Assembly (NCBI RefSeq): GCF_008711175.1 | Contig: NZ_VWNF01000041.1 | Coordinates: 186,001-250,000, forward strand | Direction of reading: 5' to 3' | Length of the DNA: 64,000 bases | From: Nesterenkonia ebinurensis | GTDB taxonomy: Bacteria; Actinomycetota; Actinomycetes; Actinomycetales; Micrococcaceae | Shown: positions 35,909 through 42,981 of the stretch, in pieces | Numbering within the stretch: position 1 is the stretch's first letter | How the letters are laid out: every line of letters begins with the position of its first letter | The notes under the pieces: model-generated | What the model was told of the DNA's origin: nothing | Databases searched by the model: none | What the model saw: only the letters and a program-made list of their open reading frames with translations | Made by a program: the position numbers and the translations under genes

Positions 35909-36577
35909 TCAGTCCGTGCGTCGCCAAATGGCTTCCCATTGAATCCAGGTGCCCGGGCCGCTCCTGCGGGGTTGAGCGTCTTTCACGAGAGGAAGAACAG
36001 GATCCCAGCTTTCAAAAAGGTTCTCTAGCTCAGCAGCAGCGAAGAAATGTACGTCTAGGTATTGCTTAGGACCTTCCAAGTAACGGATGTCGAAACTGCT
36101 GTCCGCATTCTCGGAGGTTACCTCATAGGCGGGCCATACCTCTGTCCCGACCGCATTTGCCCTCAAGCAGAAGAGTCCTCCTGGCCGAACAAGCCTTTGA
36201 GCAGAACGAATATGGCGGTGACATCGCTGGCGAGTTCCAAACATGAATACTTGGATCCCGATCACCATGCTCGTGATCTCTGGCGGCAAGGTCTCAACAG
36301 TTCCTATGTTGAAGCGGTGCGCGCGCTCTGGGAATCGGCGGCGCATTTGCTCAATTGCCACAGAAGATATGTCCAGCCCGCACAGATCCATGTTGGCATC
36401 GATGAACGCCTGCGTATTGCGACCATTACCACATCCAACCTCAAGTGCGTCATTGATACCGAAGGTCTGAGCCGTAGCGACTATCTTTTCCGCAAAAGGG
36501 ATTGGCAGCTGGCTCATATAGCGTCCCGACCCGAACTGCGCATTCCAGGACCGTTCGTTGGCTTCCTTCCAATTCAT
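35909..36577 (-). CDS. Class I SAM-dependent methyltransferase
   Basis: 222 residues with SAM motif I ALEVGCGNGRNTQAFID, motif II DLCGLDISSVAIEQ and RLVRPGGLFCLRANA. Substrate unknown. G+C is about 52-58% in the lines counted, lower than the flanking paa genes, and the gene lies between paaG and a degenerate copy of the paaG 3' end, on the opposite strand. These signs indicate insertion by transfer. Confidence 0.85.
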   Translation of the reverse strand: MNWKEANERSWNAQFGSGRYMSQLPIPFAEKIVATAQTFGINDALEVGCGNGRNTQAFIDANMDLCGLDISSVAIEQMRRRFPERAHRFNIGTVETLPPEITSMVIGIQVFMFGTRQRCHRHIRSAQRLVRPGGLFCLRANAVGTEVWPAYEVTSENADSSFDIRYLEGPKQYLDVHFFAAAELENLFESWDPVLPLVKDAQPRRSGPGTWIQWEAIWRRTD

Positions 36578-36666
36578 GCGACAACTCTGTCATAGTCCGT
36601 TCAGCTCGGGTTGAAGCACTTCGACGCCTCAAACTTCTGCCTAAGCCCTAGAGGTCGCTGGTGCTG

Positions 36667-36768
36667 AAAAAGAACCGCGCCCAGGCCGCGCTCTGCGCCA
36701 CTGAGGACTATTCAGAGGGCTTCGCCGCCTTCCAGGCCAAGCGCAAGCACACCTTCAAAGGTCATTAG
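36667..36768 (+). pseudogene. Duplicate 3'-end remnant of paaG
   Basis: About 100 bp here encode NRAQAALCATEDYSEGFAAF and QAKRKHTFKGH followed by a stop, aligning with the last 33 codons of paaG (NRAQAALCATEDYAEGFAAF, QTKRRPTFKGH). Similarity starts abruptly at 36667; no start or upstream domain exists. Most differences are in third positions, so it is a diverged paralogue's end rather than an exact recent copy. Confidence 0.9.
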
Positions 36769-36874
36769 CGTCTCCCCCGCCGAGCTAGCCGATCACCCGC
36801 AATTGGGACACATCCAAAGGTGGGGGATGCAATAGTTGGCTTTCCTTCCAAAGCCATCATGGTAGGTGAGTTTG

Positions 36875-37069
36875 ATGATCCCCCTCATGCTGCTCTACCG
36901 ACTCGTCATCGGCCGCTGGTGGAAACTGGCGCTGCTGACCGCGGGACCTGTCTGGATCCTGATACTCCTCGTTGATTCTCAGTGGAGAAACCAACTGACC
37001 GAGGTCGGATGGTTCAGCACATTGGTGGGAGCCCTCCTCCTGGCCACCCTCATGCTGCTCTCGGCGTAG
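36875..37069 (+). CDS. Small two-span membrane protein
   Basis: 64 residues from ATG 36875 (AGGTGAG just upstream); two hydrophobic segments (WWKLALLTAGPVWILILLV and TLVGALLLATLMLLS) separated by a short charged loop. No family recognised. Lies in the accessory island between the paaG and paaZ 3' ends. Confidence 0.5.
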   Translation: MIPLMLLYRLVIGRWWKLALLTAGPVWILILLVDSQWRNQLTEVGWFSTLVGALLLATLMLLSA

Positions 37070-37359
37070 CGGTGCACCAGGGGCTGCTCCAAGGCTTCCG
37101 ACTGCTCCGGCGGCAGTTCACTGATGCCGCATGCGCGCCCAACCCTGCAGCTCAGTAGGTACCGCGCCCCAACGTTGCTCCCGCCTATCCACGCGGGCCG
37201 GAGCAGCGTCTTCCCAGCCCCGCTGGGCGCCGTGCGGAGAAACTCATTCGATGGGCACAAATGCCCACAGTTCAGCTGTTGCGACCCCGGATTTATGGAC
37301 AAACGTGCCCACCGAACGCCGAGGACACGCACTCCCAAGTGAAAGGACCGCCAGTGGGA
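37070..37359. other. Non-coding stretch in the accessory island
   Basis: About 290 bp between the small membrane protein and the Nudix gene. Overlapping frames have no conserved motif or ribosome-binding site; no RNA gene or strong hairpin was seen. Confidence 0.4.
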
Positions 37360-37812
37360 TCAGCCGGCTGGCCGCTGCCGGATGACCCATGCTGCGATGG
37401 CGTCGTCGATGGCTGAAACCTTCAGCTCGGTGCCACTGAGGGGTTCCCTCCAGACGAACGTTTCCAACTCGTCACTGGGGTGCGCTTGCTGCCCGGTGCC
37501 ATCAGCGGCATAGATCGCTCCGAGTTCCTCTCGCGGCGGAGCGGCCATACTGAACCGGGCGTAGCCCACCAGCGTGAGGGAGGCGGCTGCTATACCGGTC
37601 TCTTCCTGGAGTTCACGTGCTGCCGCATCACGAGGCGATTCACCTTCCTCGATGATCCCTCCGGGAAGCTCATATTCCCTCCGCCAGGTGTTCAACCCAA
37701 ACAGCACCTCCCCGTGGGACTGGTTGACCAGCACCACCAGTGCCAGAGGGCAGGGAGTCTCTCTGACAGCTTCTTCAAGCTGCTCGATGCTCACAGCCCG
37801 GAGGTCAGTCAT
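37360..37812 (-). CDS. Nudix hydrolase
   Basis: 150 residues with a complete Nudix box: GGIIEEGESPRDAAAREL followed by QEETGI (G-x5-E-x7-REUxEExGU). Hydrolyses a nucleoside diphosphate linked to another moiety; substrate not predictable. ATG 37812 chosen over an upstream TTG. Accessory-island gene on the minus strand. Confidence 0.88.
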   Translation of the reverse strand: MTDLRAVSIEQLEEAVRETPCPLALVVLVNQSHGEVLFGLNTWRREYELPGGIIEEGESPRDAAARELQEETGIAAASLTLVGYARFSMAAPPREELGAIYAADGTGQQAHPSDELETFVWREPLSGTELKVSAIDDAIAAWVIRQRPAG

Positions 37813-37894
37813 CACGTTCCCGTGGACATCGACGGCAAGTGGGGCACTCACCCTCAAAGACTACGTGCATTAGCGCACCAGCAGCCGAACTGTT

Positions 37895-38461
37895 CTAGTT
37901 GGAGGCGCGTGAGATGAGAACCTCGGCGCTGCAGGGGGTGCCGTCCTCATCATCGTCCTGGTCAGGTTCGCCGGGGCGCAGATGGATGGCGCGGATAGTT
38001 CCCTCGGGCAGCTCCAGCAGCTGCTCGGCGCGGATGAACAGCTCCTGCCAGACCTGAAGCTCCTCCTCACTCTCAGTCCCAGGCAGGGAGACGAAGGGGG
38101 CCCGCCCGTCATTGAGCAGACGCTGGGCATTGCGAAAGATATGCAGGCCGAAGTCGACTAAGCCGGCGGAGATGCCGGTGCCGTTGCAGATCACCTTGTC
38201 CTGGGCACGAGCCAGCCGCTGCGGGCTGATGAAGCTGCTGGGCGGCTCAGACAGGTGCTGATCCACCAGCAAAGCCCAGTCGCGGGTGCTACTTCTGCGG
38301 GTGCCATCGGAACCGAGCGCCTCCACCCGGGGACCGAATTCCTGGTGCAGGACGCCCAGGAACTCCAGGGTTGCGGCAGTGAAGAGCTCGTTCTGCCGCG
38401 GGACCTCAGGGCCAGCCAGGGTAGCAAACTGGCGTGATGTCTCAGGGGCGGTGATGGTCAT
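37895..38461 (-). CDS. Shortened malate-synthase-like protein
   Basis: 188 residues. The N-terminus (ELFTAATLEFLGVLHQEFGPR) resembles the start of malate synthase A. The C-terminal half (SAGLVDFGLHIFRNAQRLL, VWQELFIRAEQLLELPEGTIRAIHL) resembles the LFDFGLYFFHNAKELL and [27 protein letters not shown] regions. Normal enzymes have about 530 residues; the section carrying the ADFEDA segment and everything after strand TIRA, including the catalytic base region, are missing. Yet AAAGGAG sits 8 bp before the ATG and the frame is clean. It may be a stable domain-sized derivative or a deletion product; catalysis is unlikely. Confidence 0.6.
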   Translation of the reverse strand: MTITAPETSRQFATLAGPEVPRQNELFTAATLEFLGVLHQEFGPRVEALGSDGTRRSSTRDWALLVDQHLSEPPSSFISPQRLARAQDKVICNGTGISAGLVDFGLHIFRNAQRLLNDGRAPFVSLPGTESEEELQVWQELFIRAEQLLELPEGTIRAIHLRPGEPDQDDDEDGTPCSAEVLISRASN

Positions 38462-38603
38462 GGCGAATCTCCTTTGATTCTTGGGCCGTCTTCCTTGACA
38501 TTCACCAGTCTTGACCACTGGACAACCCGCTCACCAGCGATTCTTCCGCAAAGATTGACGCTTCTTCGCAGTGGCGAAGAAAAGCCAAAACTCCCGCACC
38601 CCT

Positions 38604-38870
38604 TCAGGGAGCCAAATGCCCCAGAGAGACCACATGGACTCCATCTGGTCGCGTGTAACTCAACTCGCCTCCGGTCAGCACGACTAGCGCTTGGAGCTGA
38701 GCTTCACGCTGTTCAGAGACCTTAGCCTTGAGCTGCCGCAAATTACCCGCTGCACGGTCGATGTGCTTCTGACCCCCAGCTTTCACCTCAAAAGCGGCCC
38801 AACGACCGTCGCGGAGTTCAACAATGGCGTCAACTTCCAGGTGTGAGCTATCCCGGTAATGGAAGACACC
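38604..38870 (-). pseudogene. C-terminal fragment of an AAA/DUF4143-type ATPase
   Basis: Minus-strand translation gives VFHYRDSSHLEVDAIVELRD, then GRWAAFEVKAGGQKHIDRAA, then the C-terminus ending VSLGHLAP and stop. This is the nuclease-like C-terminal domain (D...ExK) of predicted AAA+/DUF4143 ATPases. The roughly 330 residues expected before it are absent; upstream DNA (38871-38966) has stops in frame, so the gene is truncated. Confidence 0.72.
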
Positions 38871-38967
38871 CCCCGGTGGACATCCGCACTGTATGAATTT
38901 CCGTACCCATTTTGCACACGAGAGACTACCTAGTTTGCACGAATTCTGAGAAAAGGTCTGATTTGCC

Positions 38968-38999
38968 TACTCCGCCCAGCCGGAGGTCTCCTTCACCAT
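38968..38999 (-). pseudogene. Duplicate 3'-end remnant of paaZ
   Basis: TACTCCGCCCAG-C-CGG-A-GGTCTCCTT (26 nt) repeats the 3' end of paaZ at 42983-43008 with two mismatches and encodes VKETSGWAE-stop, against paa[10 protein letters not shown]-stop. It is on the same strand and lies immediately left of the TRAP cluster, whose right edge is paaZ itself. Confidence 0.75.
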
Positions 39000-39010
39000 C
39001 AGCAACTTAC

Positions 39011-39032
39011 TAACTAACCGTTCGGTCAGTAA
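39011..39032. promoter_or_regulatory. PaaR operator upstream of the TRAP-TAXI operon
   Basis: TAACTAACC-GTTC-GGTCAGTAA matches the PaaR palindrome (left half one or two mismatches), about 80 bp before the TRAP permease. It places the transporter and the prephenate-dehydratase-like gene in the PaaR regulon. Surroundings 38462-39110 otherwise hold only the ATPase and paaZ remnants. Confidence 0.76.
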
Positions 39033-39053
39033 TGTGCTATCGTGAACGCTAAA

Positions 39054-39069
39054 CGTGATGTAGCTCACT
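39054..39069. promoter_or_regulatory. Weak CRP/GlxR-like site, TRAP promoter
   Basis: CGTGA-TGTAGC-TCACT, two mismatches from TGTGA-N6-TCACA, 21 bp downstream of the PaaR operator. Listed because the other three PaaR-marked promoters have similar sites. Confidence 0.35.
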
Positions 39070-39110
39070 GGCATCTGTGAGCTGAACCTCAAGCACCCTG
39101 GTGGCGATAC

Positions 39111-41084
39111 ATGGCAACAGCGACAACTGCTCAGGAAACTCCGAAGGAATTCGGAGACGTCACGCCCGGAACTTCCGCGCAGGAAACTCTGGGCAACGAT
39201 GCTAAGCGGAGCTTCGGCCCGCGTGCGGGCCTCATCGTTGCTGCAATAGCCATCATCTGGGCTGCCTTCCAACTCTTCGCGACAGTTTCAGGAACTGTGG
39301 GGGCCATGAACCTCCGCGGGTGGCACATCGTCTTCCTCGTCCTCCTGACATTCCTGATATTCCGGCCTTTCAAAGCACGGTGGACGCGCAGTAACTACGT
39401 CACCGCCTTGGATGTCCTACTAGCCCTCGTAGCGACATCTCCCTTTCTCTACTTTCTTTGGAACTACGAGAGCATCGCCTTGCGTGGAGGGTTCCTGGAA
39501 CCTCTGGATTACGCGATGGGCATCCTTGGTGTGATCGTGGCGCTTGAAGCTGCTAGAAGAGTTGTGCGCAACCTCGCCATCCTGGCCGCGATCTTCTTGT
39601 TGTATGCCGTCTTCGGAGGCTACATCAGTGGCATCTTTGGTCACGCGGGCTACTCCATGGAACGTCTCACACAACAACTATTTTGGGGTAGCCAAGGCAT
39701 CTTTGGAATCGCGATCGGGGTCTCAGCCACCTTTGTATTTATCTTCATCGTCTTTGGCGTCTTCCTGAAGTACAGCGGCTTCAGCGACTTCATCAGCGAT
39801 ATCTCACTCGCCATCACCGGCCACTCCCCTGGCGGCCCAGCCAAGGTAGCTGTCATTGCCAGTGCTTTAACTGGGACAATCAACGGCAGCGCCCTGGCAA
39901 ACGTCGCAACCACTGGTTCCATCACAATCCCCTTGATGAAGCGGAACGGTTACACACCTCGAATGGCGGCTGCGGTTGAAGCTGTGGCTTCAACTGGCGG
40001 ACAGTTTGCCCCACCGGTAATGGGCGCGGTCGGCTTCGTCATGGCTGAGTACTTGGGGCTGCCCTATGTGGCCGTCATGCTGGCTGCGGTGCTGCCCGCC
40101 GTTTTGTACTACTTCGCCATTCTGCTGGTGGTTCACTTTGAAGCCAAGAAACAGGGCCTCTCAGGAATCTCACGAGAGAACCTCCCGCGCGCCTTCGAGG
40201 TGATGAAACGCAAAGGCCATCTGTCACTGCCACTTATTGTGCTTGTGACCCTCCTGCTCATGGGCTACACCCCGCTGTTCGCAGGAGTCGTGGGAATCGG
40301 GTGTGCAATTGCTGCCTCATGGATCCGACCCTCTGACGGCATGCGCCCCAAAGACATCCTGAAGTCTCTTGAGGAGGGGGCGCGGAGTGCGATCGGCGTC
40401 GGCGTGGCCTGCCTAGTCATCGGCATCATCATTGGTGTTGTTTCGCTCACGGGCTTGGGACTGAATCTGGGGTTTTTCATCGCCAACTTCACAGGCGGTT
40501 ACCTCTTCGTCGCAGCGCTCTTGGTGATGATCATGAGCATCATCTTGGGGATGGGAGTCCCAGGGGTGGCTGCTTACGTGATCGTTGCCGCCGTAGGCGC
40601 TCCGATCCTGACCAACGCTGGGGTTGAGCCGCTGGCAGCCCACATGTTCATCCTGTTCTTCGCCTCCCTGTCCAATATCACTCCACCAGTTGCCCTTGCC
40701 TCTTACATTGCCGCGGGAATCGCACAGGAAGACGAGACCAAGGTCTCTCTCACAGCAGTCAAAGTGGGACTCATCGGCTTCATCATGCCATTCATTTTCA
40801 TCTACAATCCACGGCTTCTGATGGACCCAAACGATCTCGGGGCCAGCCTGCTGCCAGCGCTCACCGCGTTGTCGGCCGTAGTGCTGATGACCGCGGCCTT
40901 GCAGGGATGGCTATGGGGAGCACTTCACCCGATCCTAAGGTTTGTGCTCTTCACAGCCGGCCTCTTGGTGTTCATCCCCGGCCTGATGACCACGCTGGTG
41001 GGTGGCGGAATGGCGGCAGCAGCACTTGTTCTCCACGTAACCACGAATGTGAAACGAAGCGAAGACGCTTCTCAAGGAAGGTAA
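39111..41084 (+). CDS. TRAP transporter fused permease (4TM/12TM, TAXI type)
   Basis: 657 residues with many hydrophobic segments, fusing the small and large TRAP permease subunits as in TAXI systems (DctQ-like first 200 residues, then DctM-like). Landmark stretches: SGFSDFISDISLAITGHSPGG, GTINGSALANVATTGSITIPLM, VASTGGQFAPPVMGAVGFVMAEYLG read in parts, and PPVALASYIAAGIA. Ion-driven uptake of organic acids. Lower G+C (about 55% in lines counted) than paa neighbours suggests acquisition. Under a PaaR operator; substrate likely an aromatic or prephenate-like acid (inference). Confidence 0.93.
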   Translation: MATATTAQETPKEFGDVTPGTSAQETLGNDAKRSFGPRAGLIVAAIAIIWAAFQLFATVSGTVGAMNLRGWHIVFLVLLTFLIFRPFKARWTRSNYVTALDVLLALVATSPFLYFLWNYESIALRGGFLEPLDYAMGILGVIVALEAARRVVRNLAILAAIFLLYAVFGGYISGIFGHAGYSMERLTQQLFWGSQGIFGIAIGVSATFVFIFIVFGVFLKYSGFSDFISDISLAITGHSPGGPAKVAVIASALTGTINGSALANVATTGSITIPLMKRNGYTPRMAAAVEAVASTGGQFAPPVMGAVGFVMAEYLGLPYVAVMLAAVLPAVLYYFAILLVVHFEAKKQGLSGISRENLPRAFEVMKRKGHLSLPLIVLVTLLLMGYTPLFAGVVGIGCAIAASWIRPSDGMRPKDILKSLEEGARSAIGVGVACLVIGIIIGVVSLTGLGLNLGFFIANFTGGYLFVAALLVMIMSIILGMGVPGVAAYVIVAAVGAPILTNAGVEPLAAHMFILFFASLSNITPPVALASYIAAGIAQEDETKVSLTAVKVGLIGFIMPFIFIYNPRLLMDPNDLGASLLPALTALSAVVLMTAALQGWLWGALHPILRFVLFTAGLLVFIPGLMTTLVGGGMAAAALVLHVTTNVKRSEDASQGR

Positions 41085-41094
41085 AGAAATCACC

Positions 41095-42063
41095 ATGAGG
41101 AAACACCTCGCACCCCTCGCAATTCTCAGCATCTCCGCACTCACCCTCAGCGCCTGTAATGGTGAGGACAATGGCCCGGATGCCAGTGACCTACGGTTCC
41201 CCACAGCCAGCACCACTGGTGTGATTTATCCTCTTGGTGCTTCCATGTCTAATGTCTGGAACTCCGATCTAGAGGGTGTCACTGTTCACTCGGAAGCCTC
41301 CAATGGCGGCGTGGAAAATCTCAACCTGATGGCCAGCGGTGACGCAGACATCACCTTCGCCACAGCCGGAATCGCATATGAGGCGCTGCACGGTGAGGGG
41401 ACTTTCGAGGGTCGCCAGCATGAGGGACTTCGAGTATTGGCCGGTCTCTACGAGAATCCGAACCAGGTAGTGGTTCGTGCGGACCAGGGTATTGAGTCCA
41501 TTTCAGATCTTGAAGGACGCAACTTCGCACCTGGTGCCACGGGCAGCACACCCGAAGTGGAGGCCAGAGCCATTCTTCCGGTCTACGGAGTTGAGTACCC
41601 AGATGGAATCAACGCAAACTTCGTTGGCTTCGATGAAGCAATCGACCTGATGCGCAACCGGCAAGTTGATGGTGCGCTGATTCAAGCCGGCCTACCCACG
41701 GCAGCGGTGACGGAAATGACCTCCACTGTTGGGGCAGAGCTCATCCCGATTGAGGGCGAAGAACGCGACCAGCTGTTGGCTGAGTACCCCTGGTACAACG
41801 AGTTCACGATCCCCGCTGATACCTACGACAACCAGCCGGAGGATGTTGAGACCATCTCAATCAAGATGCTGCTTCTGGTTGACGAAAGCATGGACGACGA
41901 TCTGGCCTACGACCTTGCCCAGGCCTTCTGGGAGAATCTGGACCAGTTAGATCAGCAGAGCGTCGTGGAGCAAATCGATATTAGCGGCGCAGCACAGGAT
42001 CTCGGTGAAGTGCCCCTTCATGACGGTGCTGCCCAGTTCTACGAAGAGAATGGCAACCTGTGA
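41095..42063 (+). CDS. TAXI-family TRAP solute-binding lipoprotein
   Basis: 322 residues. Signal peptide with lipobox TLSAC, then FPTASTTGVIYPLGASMSNVW, the TAXI signature region, EASNGGVENLNLMASGDADI and GATGSTPEVEARAIL. Binds the ligand for the TRAP permease 10 bp upstream. Its stop overlaps the GTG of the following prephenate-dehydratase-like gene. Confidence 0.93.
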   Translation: MRKHLAPLAILSISALTLSACNGEDNGPDASDLRFPTASTTGVIYPLGASMSNVWNSDLEGVTVHSEASNGGVENLNLMASGDADITFATAGIAYEALHGEGTFEGRQHEGLRVLAGLYENPNQVVVRADQGIESISDLEGRNFAPGATGSTPEVEARAILPVYGVEYPDGINANFVGFDEAIDLMRNRQVDGALIQAGLPTAAVTEMTSTVGAELIPIEGEERDQLLAEYPWYNEFTIPADTYDNQPEDVETISIKMLLLVDESMDDDLAYDLAQAFWENLDQLDQQSVVEQIDISGAAQDLGEVPLHDGAAQFYEENGNL

Positions 42064-42971
42064 GTCACGCCTTGGGCGCGATGGCCCTTTCCAGCGAAGA
42101 ACCATCCGCGGAATCACCTCGAATCAGCTTCCTCGGACCGTCAGGGACATTCTCCGAGAGCGTAGTTGATTACATCTTTGAGGACCTTGCCATTCACCGA
42201 TCGCCGCAAGGCACCATTGGTGAATGCGTCGATTCGCTCAGGGGAGGCAATGCGGAGTACGCCGTTGTACCAGTCGAGAACTCCACAGGTGGCGTCGTCC
42301 CTGATTTCTGGGACCTCCTCGCAGCGCAGTGGCAGGATCGAACCTGGAATCTGGAACTCGATGTGGTCAGTGACGTTTCTCAGCATCTGTTTGCTTCAGC
42401 GGCACTCGTTGAACGCCATGAGGAGCCAACGAAGATCTTCTCGCATTGGCAGGCGCTGCGGCAGTGTCGAAAGTACCTAGATCGAATCTATCCGAAGGCT
42501 GAGCGAGTTCCGGTGGACAGCACAGCTGAGGCCGGACGGATAGCTCAGGAGTTCGCTGATGAGCCATTTGCAGCTATAGGACACCGCAATATTGGTGATC
42601 GCTTTGGGCTAGTGAGAATCGCATCATCCGTGGAGGACAATCCCTTCAACCAGACCCGCTTTGTAGTCCTTTCTAGCCGTGAGGCACCCAAGGCGGGAAC
42701 GTGGATTGACGCAGCAGAGCACCGTGCATTGACGTATCACTCTGTTGAGAGTTCGGGACTCACCTCCGTGCCCTCGACATTGGCCGAGATTGAGGCCAGC
42801 CGCGGTTGGGAACTCACTGGCTGTTACTCACTGCCAAAACCGGGGTACATGGGTGAGTACAACGTCTTTATGGACTGGCGCACCACTTCCACTGATACAG
42901 GCACTCACCAAAGCAGACCTAACAAGCAGGGCACATACGTGGTCGTCGACGCTTACCACAGAGTGCCATGA
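42060..42971 (+). CDS. Prephenate dehydratase-like protein with degenerate regulatory domain
   Basis: 303 residues. Catalytic domain: ISFLGPSGTFSESVVDYIF, YAVVPVENSTGGVV, TAEAGRIAQEFADEPFAAIGH and NQTRFVVLSSR with the catalytic Thr-Arg-Phe. Prephenate dehydratase converts prephenate to phenylpyruvate. The C-terminal ACT region lacks the usual GAL and ESRP phenylalanine-binding motifs (it has RAL and YSLPKPG), so feedback control is probably lost. GTG start overlaps the TAXI stop (GTGA). A catabolic rather than biosynthetic role is inferred from the PaaR operator and transporter context. Confidence 0.87.
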   Translation: MSHALGAMALSSEEPSAESPRISFLGPSGTFSESVVDYIFEDLAIHRSPQGTIGECVDSLRGGNAEYAVVPVENSTGGVVPDFWDLLAAQWQDRTWNLELDVVSDVSQHLFASAALVERHEEPTKIFSHWQALRQCRKYLDRIYPKAERVPVDSTAEAGRIAQEFADEPFAAIGHRNIGDRFGLVRIASSVEDNPFNQTRFVVLSSREAPKAGTWIDAAEHRALTYHSVESSGLTSVPSTLAEIEASRGWELTGCYSLPKPGYMGEYNVFMDWRTTSTDTGTHQSRPNKQGTYVVVDAYHRVP

Positions 42972-42981
42972 ACCCCTGGAT

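Noticed and set aside
38871-38966. Possible insertion-sequence end (TGCACACG and TGCACGAA motifs)
   Set aside because: No transposase reading frame or matching inverted repeat on the other side was found.
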